Shown here: in pieces, positions 13,980-28,527 of the stretch
How the letters are laid out: every line of letters begins with the position of its first letter
How positions within the stretch are numbered: position 1 is the first letter of the stretch
DNA from: Anoplolepis gracilipes
Taxonomy: Eukaryota; Arthropoda; Insecta; Hymenoptera; Formicidae
Length of the DNA stretch: 64,000 bases
Direction: 5' to 3'
Assembly: GCF_047496725.1 (NCBI RefSeq)
Contig: NC_132973.1
Location: 13,154,233-13,218,232, forward strand
Translations under genes and position numbers: made by a program
Notes under the pieces: generated by a model
What the model was told of the DNA's origin: nothing
Database searches by the model: none
Seen by the model: the letters and a program-made list of their open reading frames with translations, nothing else

Positions 13980-16900
13980 GTGAGTGCAATATTTATTATA
14001 TTCGCTTTAATCTTTATATTTCTACAACTATGAAACCCATTGAAATGAAAATTTTTATTAAAAAATGTAAAAAAAGATTAATATAATTTATTTCAATTTC
14101 TGAATTGTTTTAAAAATCATCTTGATAATTGAGTTTAAAAGTAAAATTTTACAAATTTTAAAGATGTACAACTTTTTTTCTATTTGTTATAAAAAAATAA
14201 CTATAAAATTATAGGTTCAATTGAAAAAATCGTTTTAAATGTGAAAACTTTCTAAAAAGCTTGATAATGAATATAAATAAAATAAAAATATGAAGATACT
14301 AAGATGTAGAATAAGTCTTCATCGGAGATGTGCATTATTTGAAATAAATGTATTTAAAATGGAAATGTAAAATGTAAAATCTCTATTTTGTATTTTGCAT
14401 TTAAAATACATGTTTTCAAAAGCCATTTTACATTTCCATTTCAATAGTTTTCATTATCCATTTTCTATTTCAAATAAATTTTTTTTGCAAATTCAAAAAT
14501 TAATCGAGATATCGATAATATTAGTTATAAATATCAATAAAAGGATATTTATGTAACATTATATTGCACTTTATTGTAATATAAATCCTAGATTAAATAT
14601 TTAGTAATTTAGTCATTGTGTGTATAACCAAGCTATTGTCACCCATTCATGCAATCGTATATCATGCAGTAATACAGATCTAATTTCACGTAAAAAATAA
14701 GAAGGGATAGTATAAAAGCTAATCTAATTTAATAGATAGATATAATAAGAATAAGAATTTAAATATAAATAAATATAAGAATATAAATATTTAAAAAGTT
14801 ATTTTTATTTTAAAAAACCATTTTAAAAATGTCTATTTTTCATTTCCTATTTTAAATGGATGTTTAAGAATTATTTTGTATTTTGCATTTTTAAATTGAA
14901 ATGTTGCAACTATTTTGCATTTTCTATTTCAAATAAATTTGGACACCCATTTTGCACATCTCTGGTTTTCATAATTACGAATCTGTAATAATATTATGTC
15001 ATATATTTAATAAATGTATATACGCATAATATATATACAATAAAAGTATAAATTTATTTGCAAGAAAAAAAGTGAACAATTATCCTTCTGTTTAATGTTA
15101 GTAGCGTTTGATTAAAATAATGAGATCACAATAATTATGGAAATTATGAGCAAAGTCGATCTTATATATTAAATAAAATAAAACATTTCCAAATATACTT
15201 CCAATCACTAGTCTATTCTTCAGTCAATTAATTCCATTTTCAATGGAACGCATATAATTTGATTGCTTGTAAATTTCTTCACGAACTGCTGATACTTATC
15301 TCTTTGCGACAACCGCTTACTTTTCGCGATAGGAAAGCTTGATCAACGATTTTAGATGACAGTTTCCTGTGATTGATTCGCGATTGACTCTCGCAAAGAA
15401 TTGCAATTCGCGTATCTTCATCGATAATAGTTAATGCAGAGCCGATAATAATTAATCTTCTATCAATTTGCACAATCTAAAGTCAATTTATCCATTCGCT
15501 GTTTATTTAATCTTTGATATCGTGTACGATCCTAATTTATTATATATGCATCTACTCCAATTCGTATAAACTTCGGTAGACCTTGATATAAGAGAATGTC
15601 ACTGTCAAAATGATAAATGATCTAATATACATGTTATGCATCATGCTTTTATCAATTAATGATCTTTCCTCTTGTAAATAAGCTGATTCGACTAATGCTT
15701 ATTAATGCAACAAGAGCTAGATAATGCAGATATACATTCAGGAAGACATAGCGTGTCAACCGAACAATGCATGTTTATAAAACAAACTTCAACAAGTGAT
15801 TCAGAATTTGTGCGATAAATTGCATATTTTGGCGAACGTGTACCACCGCGCGCGCGTTATAATACATATTTATTAATATGTATCACACACATACATTTGC
15901 CAAAATATTCACGATAATATAATCTATGCAGATTATCTGCATTTAAAATATAACAAGTGCACACACAAAGAAAAATTAATAGCATTTAAGATATTAAAAA
16001 TAAGAAGAAAATCAAAATTCATAATTTATTTACTATTATTTTAAAAGAAAAATTTCTTGTTGATACGTCATTTCAAAAAATTAAAATTATAGCTATTGGT
16101 ATTGTTAATTGGTGAGTTAAAATATATATATATATATATACTATATCATTGTAGAAACTCTTTTTTATCTATCTCAAACAATGATGTAATTCTCTCAATG
16201 ACCGCATTTTTAATATCATATAATTATCTATATAATAAATGATTATAATAATGATAAATGCAGTAAAAAAATATATAGACATAACATTTTTCTACTGCAT
16301 TTATCATATATAGACAAACATTAACAAATTATTAACATGACAAGGAAACAGTTTTGACATTATTTTTTTTCTTTCTTGGCTTTGATCAGTAGCCTGAAAA
16401 TAATTAATCATCTTTGAATTACACATTTCTTTGAAATATATAAATAAAACAATGGTATATGGTTATGAATATCATATTTGTACGCGAAAGATGTAGAAGC
16501 TCAATATTGTTTCCAAGGTTTATGATTTTCATCAATTGTTTTAATTTTAGTATCCATTGCAAATTGTATTATATTATAATATAATAATTTGAGTTACAAA
16601 TTACTAATAGCAGCCTTTCTTATTAGAATTATCACTTTTTTAGAAATAATTCAACGCAAAAAAATATTTTTTTAAGATTGTTCCAATTATTAAAATATAT
16701 GTATATACGTACATGTATGTGTGAGTCATACATTTCATATCTGCGATTAATGCGAACAAACTGTAAGAGTTTCTGATATATTTCTTAATGTTTACAATAC
16801 TTGAGCAATCACAATTAAACTGTCATTTTTCTCGTAATTTTCTAATATATCGCCGGATAAAGAAATAGAAAAAAACGCAAGGAAAATTTCGCAAAATAAA

Positions 16901-18939
16901 TATCACTGCAAAAAATATTATACACATGAACTATCATTGCATGTACAATAGACTTTTTCGACTTTTAAAAAATGCAACTTGTAAACAAAAGTCAATATTG
17001 GTGATACAATTAACCAGATAGAATGATGCCATTCAGTCGATCCCACTTATAGTAATTGCTAGTTCTATCGACAATCAAATGTAACTGTTTTAATTGGCAT
17101 ACTCTGCTTTGTATATATGCAATGATATATTTTATCTTAATTTATTTTAATAAAATGTAGCGTCTTTTTTAAAGATAATTTTGTTGAACTTGAAGATGTT
17201 TTATCGAAATTTAGATTAAATTAGAAAACGATTTATCTGATTATCGATTTCAGAATATAGAAATGAAAAATAGAAAAGCATATTAAAAAATAAAATTTAT
17301 TGGTTGATTACATTTATTGTGATTAATAGCGATAATTAGTATAATTTTAAGGTCGAAATATATTTTGATTGGTAATTTTTATGTGAGTTATCTTTTACTC
17401 TATCGTAAATATTACATTTACAAAATTTTAATAAAATAAGATATTGCTATACGATAATAACTTAAATCATTTTATTAAGCAAATTTTTCTATGACAAAAA
17501 ATACACTATTAAGAATTTCGATTACAAGAGGAAAAAATAAATTAACTATAAACATTTTATCATCGATTTAACAAAAATTAAAATTAAAACACTTTAAAAA
17601 ATTAGAAAAAACAAACTACAAATGTATTATTATTTCGGAAAATCTTTTACATATATCTTGAAATTCAACGCATATAAATAATGAAATGGTAATTTCCTTA
17701 TGGCTTTAAATGGATAACATAAGAAAATTAGATTAAAAATTAAATAAAGAAAGGTTTTAATTTTTAATTTTTAATAACAAGAAGATCATAAATGGTGGCC
17801 AAATGTACAAATACACGCCTGAACCTCTCGTAGTTGGAAAGTAATATTGATCTGTGCCCAGGAAGGTTTAAAAAAGTTATGAAACTGCGTATTTTACATA
17901 AAATAGGGGCACTAGCCATTACGATAACTGCGCTCACGTAACGTAGTTGGTGAATCGAGAGCTGCATTCGGGTTGTACGTGTTACATTTAAGTGATGCTA
18001 GCGAAAAAGAACTAGTGATTTTATACTGACAAAAGAAAAAGCAATTTAGGTAAATAAAAAATTATATTTTATTTAAACAAATATTGTGGGAAAAATTAAA
18101 CAAATAAAATATTTATATAGTAAAAATTTTGTCAATAGAATTAAATTAATATTTATAATTACTGAATCGATGTAGATATGTTACATTAATTATGCAATTT
18201 ACTCAGTTAGTTTGTTATATTTTAATAGAATAGAATACATATCGATTCATTTATTTAAGATAATATTTTTCAGTATAGTTATAGTAACAAATTATATTTA
18301 AATTACATTAAAAACTCAGTTAAAAACTGATTTAATTGAACTTAATAAATGTTTAGATAACAAATGCAATGAATCACATCTCCATCCCATTTATAATATG
18401 GTAATATTTTTATACTGTGTTATTCCTCTAATGAAAAGGAAGGGAAATTAAAAAGACACTCTCGTGACAGTAGCATCGCCTTGACAGCAATTAGCACACA
18501 GTTCACGGTTAAGTGAAATAATAAACTCGTGATCTATCTTTTCCATTCGTAAATATTATCTCCAATCAGCTTAACTAACAATCGAAGTATCATGCGTTAG
18601 TGCATGTTACGATTATTTTAGTAGCAACTGAAAATTTTGGTCTGTTGAAAAGCGCAAATATACGAAAATTTTATTTTTTATAACAAGTAAATTAATTTCC
18701 ATTTATATATAAAATAATGTTCTGTGTAATCTTATTTTGATTTTCCTTATTCTCTTGTAAATAATCTATATAAATAATTTTATTTTATGTATATATTATC
18801 ATATATTACATTACTATGTAATAGCGAATGGAAAAATTGAATTGTTGAGCATCCGCCACTCAATTGCTGTTTGATTGGTTAAATTTTATATATATAAAAT
18901 ATATTGAGTCTACTAAATTTGTATTTTTTATTTTTTCAG
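13980..18939 (+). other. Large first intron of the SLC26 transporter gene
   Basis: AT-rich, with no convincing coding sequence. It holds a MITE-like element (14325-14962). Open frames on the minus strand near 15300 and 17800 have no recognisable motif. Confidence 0.5.
14325..14962. mobile_element. MITE-like element with 10-bp terminal inverted repeats
   Basis: GAGATGTGCA at 14325-14334 is mirrored exactly by TGCACATCTC at 14953-14962. The interior is built from related blocks rich in AAAATG/CATTTT. A 23-base block containing CATTTTCTATTTCAAATAAA occurs near 14457 and again near 14920, and the left arm carries its inverse (TTTGAAATAAATG). There is no coding capacity. A target-site duplication could not be defined, so family and exact ends are uncertain. 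Confidence 0.5.
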
Positions 18940-18940
18940 A

Positions 18941-21900
18941 ATGAAAAACAATAACAATTCAATAGACAGCGGACAAAGGTTGGAGGGCTATGTGAATCAT
19001 GGCTTAAGTGAATCTACCAACAATGTGGATCTCATTCACTCGTATCAATCTTTTCACAATTCACACGGAAACCATCGAGACGTACAGGGTTCCTCGGATT
19101 TTATCTGTAAGTTTCAAGTGATTACGTATACATGCAAATGTTATGGCGAAACCATAACATATTTTTGGCTAAGCTAAACTATAGAGTGGACACACGAGAA
19201 AAAATGCTTGTATATTTGTATATGTGAGCACATACGTTCTCTCTATTCAATAAAAATCGTACTATAAATCAATTTGATTTTTGCATGCACGGCGAGGATG
19301 CCGTAAAAGTAAGTATCTATCAAAATTCAATGACCTGTCGGACAAATATGCATTAGTAATTTATCATCGATTAAAATCTTGTGTGTAATTAATAATATTT
19401 TATGTATACACGTGATAATAATGCAAAAATTTTTGTCAATTTATACTTTAAAATATATGTTAAAATGCAGATTATAAAAAAAATGTTGAAAAAATACATT
19501 TCAAGTTTATTGTATTCACTATATATACATATATATATATATATATTTTTTTTTTTTTAACTTGCTTGTTACGCAAAAAAACAATAAATATTGATTTGAT
19601 TCTATTTCTATAAAAACATTAGTGATATTGACTCTGGCATTGCGTGGCTCCGAAGTTACGGTATCACGATTTTTCTTTATTTGACATTATATGGACAACT
19701 TTCTCAATTCGTTAAGTATATTGTACAATATTAATACACAAATAAAACATTTTAAGCTTGATAAAATTTCGTTGATAATCTATTTCAAGTTTAAAACAAG
19801 CTGATAATAATTATTTCAGTTCTAATATCGTGTTAGATATTTGATAAAAAATGTTGTAACATAAATTAATAATAAATTAATAAAAATAAAATAAGAAACT
19901 GATAAAAAGATAAATTATTATATCAGATTGTGGTCTTTGTTTATGTAATATTTAAGGATCTTAATTTTACGTAAGAGTCGAAAACTTATCAAGCATTATC
20001 AATTATTTCACTGCTTATTTTGTTTTTTAAGAAATATTTTACATTTGACATGCGTGTCTTATATAAAATATTCTGCACATAAAAAACTAAAAAGAGAAAA
20101 TTAAAGAAGTTTCGCCAAGTTTTTGCGAGACACATTTGGTGACGTTAGCAAACGCAAGATTATGGCAAAGTAATTTTACAATTTACGCATATCGTCAATG
20201 ATTTTATTTCGCGAAACTGGTTCGCCTTCCTTGGCGCGATGAACGCAAAATCGGCCTTCGGAAAAGCGGACGTACTTTATTAAAGATACGTCTTGGCACG
20301 TGTCTGGAAGAACACGGTATATTTTTTCTTCTTCTTCATATATGCCTTTGCTTGGCGAGATAATAAATTTAACACAATGTCCGTGTGCAACATATGAGAA
20401 TTCTGTCCTTGCCACTCGCTTGTCACGTTGCATTTTCGCATACACGAAATTATTTATGAGTTAACGTGACGGATTGCATGATATGACAGATGCAAATCCC
20501 TGTATTGAATACATGGAAGTTACGAATTGTGATGAAATTTAAGCAACTGGTTTTTAGATTATTCTTATTTATTTCCAAAATAAGTCAAAACATTATGACG
20601 CAAATAATGATTAAAAAAAGGATAAAAATGATTTGCAGGCTGTCATTATAATCGTTCAAAAAAAGCATGCTTTCTTAATATGATACAATTTTATAGAATT
20701 TGATTTAAATAATGACTACTTATATGAAAAATAAACTTGGAAATGTCATATAATTCAAAAAATAAATAATAGGAAAAATATATAAGTAGATTAAACAACG
20801 CTAAATGAGTTGATGAATAAAAAAATATTTTGATTCTGATAAAATCTCTCAATAATGATAAGATTATCATTATATATGTAAAAATAAATTTATATATTAT
20901 ATATATGATATACTTGAGGAATATAGATAAGAACTAAACTTGTATTCTGCATATTGTTATTAAGTTTAAGAAGAAATATCAGAGATGCAAATTAAAATTA
21001 GAGTACTAATTTAAAATCGAAAATAATTTAAAAAAATATATATATTTTACTATTACATTTCTTATATTCATTATATATACAAACACATGCATGTGATTAT
21101 ATTATTTATATATAATTATTTTTGCTTGCTACGTAAACACAGTGATCGAAGAGCCAGGAGATGATGAGGTCAAGCAGAAGGAAGGTCTTTTAAAATCGGC
21201 GTTGCAATATACAAGGCGGCGTGCCAGGGCCATATGTACGAGGAAAACCCTTTACAAGAGATTGCCGGTCTTGAGCTGGCTGCCAAGGTATAACAGTCAA
21301 GATGCGCTCGGAGATCTAGTGGCTGGAATTACCGTGGGTCTCACCGTTATTCCTCAGTCACTAGCGTATTCGAACGTCGCCGGCTTACCGCCCGAGGTAC
21401 GTAAAAGAGACATTTAATGCTCGTTTAATAATTTACAAAAGTTACATAAAGATTATATCGGGACATTACATTGATATAATAGACTTAATATTCTTTCTAG
21501 ACTAATTTAAAATTGATAGCAACAATCAAAGCGCCAATAATTTTCAAAAAAAATGCATGATTAAACATAATGATTTTTCACAAATTAATTCTAAATAGAA
21601 ACAAATGAGTAATATACAAAATCGTGCTTTTTAGTTTTATTTATATTTTATTAAACTTTTAGTAATTTTATTTAAATTTTATTTTAATAAAAACTTAAAG
21701 CTCACAAAAATATAGTATTGTAAAGTTAAAAGATAATTTCCAATCTTGCCATAAAAATATTGACTGATAATTTCTCACATATTCCCGTCTATATATACAT
21801 ATATCATTTTTGATTTCAGTACGGTTTGTATGGAAGTTTTCTGGGTTGTTTCATTTACGTAATTTTTGGATCCTGCAAAGATATACCCATGGGACCTACT

Positions 21901-24900
21901 GCTATAATTTCTCTGTTGACTTATCAAACGATATCTCATTTGGACTCTCCAGTACAACATGCAATTCTGTTGTGCTTTGTAACTGGAATTGTAGAGTTAA
22001 TAATGGGTATATTTGGTCTCGGTAAGAGTCAATTTTAATAATTTTATGAGATCAATTTAATTTGAGAATCAAAAATTGTATAATATAATCAAACATTTCA
22101 TCTAAAAAAATGTATCTAAAAGAAATTGTTGCTGCATATTAAAGTTTAGAAGAAGAATAGTAATTTGACAAAGCTAAAGCTTAAAAAGATTTTATCTAGT
22201 TTCGAGTTACTCTGTTTTTTTTAATCAAGTTTACAATAAAAATATTTTTAAAAATATAACAGTTGCATTTTTAATTGTTTGATTTTTAAACATAAGCAAG
22301 ACAACTTACATCGCATTTAATTTTGACATTAAAATATTTTTTTTTCATTAAAAAACATTTTGTATCTTTACTTCATGGAGTGTAAAATGGATAGAAAAAA
22401 AATAAAATTTATTCCATTTTTTAGGATTTCTGATAGATTTCGTGTCCGGGCCGGTAAGTTCTGGATTCACGTCAGCGGTGGCTTTGATAATAGTCACATC
22501 ACAAGTCAAAGACATCCTTGGCATCTCTGCCAAGGGCTCTCAATTTATTGAAATGTGGCAGAGTATCGGTGGACTAATACACGAAACATCAGCTTGGGAT
22601 GCTACTCTTGGAGCATCTTGCATAGCATTGCTGTTAATTTTAAGGGTAATTTTTTTACACTTTTGATAAGTTTTGAGAAAAGAAACCAATTAAATCATTA
22701 ACATATGTCCACACACACACAAGAAATTTCTTAATTAATTATTATCAAATAATATTTTATAAAAAAGCTTAATTTAATATTAATATTAATATTATTATCT
22801 TTATAATATATCTCTTATAATGCGATATTGAATTACAGCTATTAGCCTCATGCAAAATTGGTCCAGATAATGAAGAACTTCGTACTACAAAACATCGCAT
22901 CATGAATAAATTAATCTGGTTAATCGGCACTTCACGAAATGCGCTTTTAGTAGTAGCTTGTGGTTTATTAGGCTGGAGTTTCCAAGACAAATCGCCTGTC
23001 AAATTGATCGGTACGTAATACAAAATTTTTTTGAAAAGTTTTGTGCATTTACAAGACAAACTGTGCTGTCAAATTTTTACGATTGAAAAAAAAAAAATAT
23101 ATATATATATATGCATATATGTATGCATATTTATATTAAAAAGTATATTAAAAAGTACATTAAAAAAAATGAATTATTATATTATTAGATCTTTTAATAT
23201 ATTGTAATATTATAATATAAATTATAATAGGATAATATAATAATCATAAATTTTCATTGCAGGCCATATACCGGGAGGTATGCCCGCTGTACAAGTCCCA
23301 CCGTTTGGATATATCAAAGATAGCAATACGACGTTCACGTTTGTCGATATGATCGGGAATTTAGGTAGTGGTATTCTTGTTATACCGCTCATCTCTCTAA
23401 TGGAAGATATCGCTATTTGTAAGGCCTTTGGTAAGTATTTTATCAGAAAGTATACACATAGTTAAAAATTGCTTATCGCTGTTCCATGTGACTTTACATC
23501 ATAAAGCGACAAATTCTTTTTTAAAAATTTCCGTCGGCTATACAATGAAGTAATTCATTTTATTACAGGATTGTAAAATTGTTACGGAATTATGTTTTTT
23601 GCAGCTAACGGAAAAGCAGTAGACGCTACGCAAGAATTGATAGCGATCGGTGTGTCGAACATTGGAAATTCCTTTGTGCAAGCTTTCCCGGGTACGGGAT
23701 CTCTCAGTAGAAGCGCGGTAAACAACGCTTCCGGTGTCAGGACACCGCTGGGCGGTATTTATACTGGTGAGTTTCGCTTGTGACTTTTATTAATTATTGC
23801 ACTTTTCCTTCGTTGGCGAATTAAATTTAAAATTGAGAGACCAAACAAGATCATCATATATGATATATGTATTTTATCAAAATTGATGTATGTATTTTGT
23901 CAAAATTTGTTGCATCTCAATTGTTAAGATTTTAAATAACATATTTTCAAATAATATTTAAATAATAAATTAAAATAATTTTTTAATAATATATCTATAC
24001 TATCGTACAGAAATAAGCCATATTGTCACGTTCTATTTAACAATAAGATAAATTATGATATTATTATTATTTAACATAAATTTTCATTCTTTGTACAATG
24101 TGTAATATTTATGTATATTTTGTTTTTAGGTGTATTAGTAATTTTAGCTTTGCTGTTCCTTACCCCATACTTTAGTTTCATTCCACGTGCGGCTCTAGCT
24201 GCGATCATTATAGCCGCGGTCATTTTTATGGTTGAAGTCAAAGTCGTGAGACCAATGTGGAGGACGAAGAGTAAGAAAATGTTTTTACAGAAGTGAAAAG
24301 AATATCAAATCAGACATCACGAACGAATTATTTCTTCGTATTTCAGAATCAGATCTCATCCCGGGGATGGGCACGTTCATCGCATGTTTGGTGCTACAAT
24401 TAGAGATAGGTATTCTCTGCGGTGTCGGAATAAATATTCTCTTCATTCTGTACCATGCCGCCAGACCGAAAATATCCGTGGAGAAACTTAAGGTAATTGT
24501 TTTTAATTTTCTTAAAAATAGGGAAATCGATTCTTTGTATTAGCTAGTGTTTATTTTAATTCAGTATTTCTTATTTTGCCAAACTTGCGTACTTTTTTCA
24601 CCTACTTGTATGATTTTTTTTTTGTAACAAATTAGATAGAAATACACAATTAATTTCTCCTATATCATTATTACAATTTTCAGATAATTCAGATTTTCTC
24701 AATTTTTATTTTCACAATCGATTTAACTAATCATTTTTATCTCTTATTATCCGACAGACTCTTCACGGCATTGAGTACTTGATGTTGACGCCGGACCGTT
24801 GCTTGATTTTCCCGTCGGTAGATTATGTACGCAATTTGGTGACCAAATACAGCCGGCGCGCGGAAAGTGTTGCAATGCCTGTAGTGATCGACTGTTCGCA

Positions 24901-25114
24901 CATTTACGGTGCAGACTTTACGGCTGCTATGGTCATCGAGACTCTGACAAAGGACTTTGCCTCGAGAGGCCAGCCACTCTTCTTTTACAATCTAAAGCCC
25001 TCGGTATACGCCGTTTTTGAAGGCGTTGAACCCACAGATTTTACTGTTTATTACACCCAGGAATCGTTAGACGACTTGTTGAAGGAGAAGGGCTACACGA
25101 AGCAAATTAAATAG
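18941..25114 (+). CDS. Sodium-independent sulfate anion transporter, SLC26A11-like (SulP family with STAS domain)
   Basis: Ten coding exons: 18941-19106, 21143-21396, 21820-22021, 22425-22645, 22839-23010, 23263-23430, 23605-23766, 24130-24270, 24347-24492 and 24758-25114 (TAG). They give 662 residues, close to the family's usual length. After a polar N-terminus of about 90 residues comes the SulP signature: DLVAGITVGLTVIPQSLAYS and AGLPP, joined across a splice to YGLYGS and then MGPTAIIS. Multiple hydrophobic membrane segments follow, including the PGTGSLSRSAVNNASG stretch in exon 7. The C-terminal STAS domain occupies exon 10 (residues 545-662; MPVVIDCSHIYGADFTAAMV). Known role: plasma-membrane or lysosomal transport of sulfate, chloride or other anions. 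Which anion this protein carries cannot be read from sequence. The start at 18941 is the first ATG after the acceptor. An antisense ORF lies in the 19107-21142 intron. Confidence 0.94.
20176..20433 (-). CDS. Candidate small nested gene, 85 residues, unknown function
   Basis: This ATG-started open frame lies antisense within the SLC26 intron 19107-21142. Its base composition is clearly less AT-rich than the flanks, and its codons look coding rather than AT noise. The product is a balanced soluble sequence with an acidic EEEEK patch, two central cysteines (HGHCVKF and PDTCQDV), FCVHRAKEGEP, and a basic/acidic C-terminus (IIDDMRKL). There is no signal peptide, membrane segment or known motif. 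An in-frame TAA lies a few codons upstream of the ATG, so it is either one short exon or a pseudogenised fragment. I do not recognise the family. Confidence 0.4.
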   Translation of the reverse strand: MQRDKRVARTEFSYVAHGHCVKFIISPSKGIYEEEEKIYRVLPDTCQDVSLIKYVRFSEGRFCVHRAKEGEPVSRNKIIDDMRKL

Positions 25115-25640
25115 AAGCAACATGAGACGCCGCAATGGCTAGAATTTTTGATACGTTCGCATTTTCGAAAAATGTGTATTCGTCAGAACTATCTGAACTG
25201 GTAACAGTCAGTTAATGAGTATACGCGAGAATTTGGCTAATACTGATAAATTTCGTCATGACAGCGAAACTGCAATTATATATTGAATATACCGTTGTTC
25301 GACGATATTTTATGCGAGCAAAAATTTATTGTCCGATATAATAATTTCTGATATTTAAAAGATATTTTATTTTTGCCGTTCACACTCGGGCATTCACGCA
25401 ATTTGACATCCAGCGATAGAGGAAGCACCGTCGAAATAAGAAATGCGCACATGGAAAACATTGTTGATTTACCTTCAATTTACGTTAAAGAAAAACATGC
25501 AACTCAACGCATCTACTTTAACGGAAAGACACGAAACAATTTTGATTTGTACGTACAGAGTGGAATTGGTACTTACAATTAGTACGAAGAAAGGCAGGGC
25601 TAATACTGTTGTACATCTCGAATATATATTTATATTTCGA

Positions 25641-25685
<45 letters not shown>

Positions 25686-28390
25686 CATATAAATATATAC
25701 ATATATATAATATATATAATATATATATGATACTGCTGCCATTATGTACTTCGAAAAGAGAGATACTGTTAGAATAGTTCGAAAATATTCTAGAGAATGT
25801 CTTTAGACGTCTTTATATTCTCGTAGATTCTTTTGTCATTTTAGAATATTTATTTAGTTTCTCAAAGCGAAGATATATAAATCTGATATCTGTATAACAT
25901 TCTCATATCGATAGTTTGCATTTTCAGCTTATTTAAAGTCCTTATTTAAGATTGCAATGCATGAAAGAGATATATGAATAGTATGATCGTAGTGTATGAA
26001 AGAGATAATATCGCATTGTACATTTTTATATATTTACTACTTCATGCAAAATAATACTTTTCATGTTTTGAAAGTACATGTGTACATATGTATAATAAGT
26101 TTAAACAATACTGTGATAATTTTGTAAATAATGTCTAGCGTATATAATCGACGAAAAATATTCGTCTTCCGGCGGAATTACAACTTCCTCCGTGATATAA
26201 AACAGATTTTTCGTGAATTTTTAAAATATTCTTATCGGATCAATATGATTCACAAGCGCATCCTAATCTTTATTATAATTTAATCGACTTAATAAGAAGA
26301 TTTGTAATATATAAATAATTTAAGATATTATGCAACACATATGTGGCACAAAATTTCTATTATATTCCTGCATTATTACAAAAATATATTTTTTTTAGAA
26401 AAATTTCTATTAGAATAATAATATTAATTCGAAGAAAATTAACACAATTGTTAAAAGCGATATCATTATAAAAGTAATTAATTTTATATTGTAATTATAT
26501 TATAATTATTATAATTATATCAATTATAATTATATGTGAATAAAGTTATTTAACTCTTTATATAAGTTGAAAAAATAAAATAATTTTCAAATAATGTATG
26601 ATATAATATAATAATATAATAATAAAAAGAATTATATTAAATTAAAATTACAAAAAGGCCAATAACAGAACAAAATAGCCGTTATTACGGCATGCGATAA
26701 ATATATTTAATAAATACATAAAAAGTTACAACAACCAAATGTTTTTCGATCCAAAACTTTAAGATTTTACTCTCATTATCAGTGATAGAAAATTTAATAC
26801 AAAACAATTATTACGACATTACATTGATCTAAATAAATAACGTGATCGATCGTGAATCCGAAATCAATGTCATGTAAACAAAATTAGTAAAAATATAAAC
26901 AAATATAACGATCTAAGATAAATAAAATTCTCAGATAAAATTAAATGTAACGATTTAAATAAATTTATGTGTGTACGAAAAAGACTGTATTTTTACTGAA
27001 AAGGACAAAGAAAAATAAGCTTGTATTAGTATTAACATGTAGAGAGATATTATATACATAATACATAGTTTGTGTACGCGTGCGTGATTTTGTACGTTAT
27101 AAAAAAATTTATGGAAGCTTGTATTAAATAATTACTAATGCCTATGAATTGACATCGTGTATCGAGAAAAAGTTTTATCTGTTTAATTGACTTGCAAACA
27201 GAATATGCACTTATATCTGTCAATTTTTCTGTAGTAATTATCTTACACCAGATCGATTAAAATATGATAATAATTATACGATATAATAATACATTTATTT
27301 TTGTAATTATTTCAAATCTATTTCCAATATGAACTAAAAGATACACAATTAGCTTCAATAAGATCAAGAAAACGTTGCGTATATTTGCGATAAAAAATTA
27401 TACGGCAATCAAATCGTAAAAAATAAGAGACATCACTTCTGCAAGTTTGAATTCTAGAAAAAACTAATTATTTTTATACTTCCTAAAGAAATATTATATC
27501 AAATTTTAAAGTACAGAATAAGTAAAATGGTGTTGTATTTACAATAATTTTTGCACAACGAACAATCTAATGATAAACGATCTGCTTTAGATTAGATACT
27601 ATATTTTTAACAAAAACTACATAAAAATAAGAAAAAACGAGTAAGAGATAACGGATTTTTTTAACTTGAAATTGTCTTAACTTATTATTATGACTTATTA
27701 TTTTTGCTTTAATCTACATGTATGCAGTCGATCTTTTTTCATAAATAATGTGACATTTGCCGTGTCTCTTCTGATACAACGTATACATACACAATGATGT
27801 ACATGTGATGACAAGGTGAATTGATCCTGGCGAAGGTCGTTCACGCACTCTCATTAGTGTGATTGTTCATCGACAGATATATCTTATCCCTACACGCCGC
27901 ATTATATAGGGCGATGGTCTCCCTTCTCCCGGCCAACCGGGCGTTATCGATTGTTACGAACACCGTGTCCAGAACCGTAACTGAGAATAATGGTACCTGC
28001 AGCGAAATATTTTCAATGTTTAGGCAATGCTCTTATGAAAATAATCCTCGCATTAAATTTCAGAAACGACAAATAATCTTATTATATTACTATTAAATTT
28101 GAAACAAGAAAAACTAACGTTAGAAGAACGTTGATAACAAATGTGACGCAATAATTGCTAGCAAACCGTAATTATACGATCAAGTAGTGTCCCTTAATTT
28201 CCCTTAAAAGATTCCACAAAATAAAAGATTAAGAAAAATTGTCTGCATACATTAATGTGTGACACTTTTACTATTTTTATATAATAATAATTGTAATATA
28301 TGCATGATTCGCCACTCGAGAGGGAAAATGGCGCGTACAGCAGGTACCATAGTCTAGTTACGGTTCTGATCGTGCCGTTTGATAACGTGC
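25115..28390. other. SLC26 3' UTR and intergenic spacer
   Basis: AT-rich DNA with no recognisable gene. The SLC26 3' UTR lies at the left; its polyadenylation site was not fixed (a candidate AATAAA is near 26540). A GC-richer patch at about 27830-28000 contains an open frame of 77 codons without recognisable motifs. Confidence 0.5.
25644..25680. repeat. (AT)n microsatellite in the SLC26 3' flank
   Basis: About 18 AT units, followed to about 25730 by degenerate ATAT/ATAC sequence. Confidence 0.95.
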
Positions 28391-28399
28391 TAAATGTGC

Positions 28400-28527
28400 A
28401 CTTTCCGCGCGCGAGAGCTAGTGTCCGCATCCGCAGGCTTCCACCGGCTGCGCCAGTCGCACGTTGCCCGATGACAGACGCGCACGGGATGAAAATTAAC
28501 GTGTCTCCAGCGGTTCGCTATTCCGGG
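28400..28527 (+). other. Candidate noncoding first exon of the 3-O-sulfotransferase gene
   Basis: A GC-rich patch (CGCGCGCGAG and similar) ends in a strong donor, GTAAGTG beginning at 28528. The nearest fitting acceptor is TTATCAG ending at 29149, in the leader of the sulfotransferase. The 5' end is not defined. Inferred from composition and splice consensus. Confidence 0.4.

Noticed and set aside
17764..17967. Minus-strand 67-codon frame with some complex sequence
   Set aside because: No motif, no splice context, and no compositional peak comparable to the 20.2-20.4 kb ORF.
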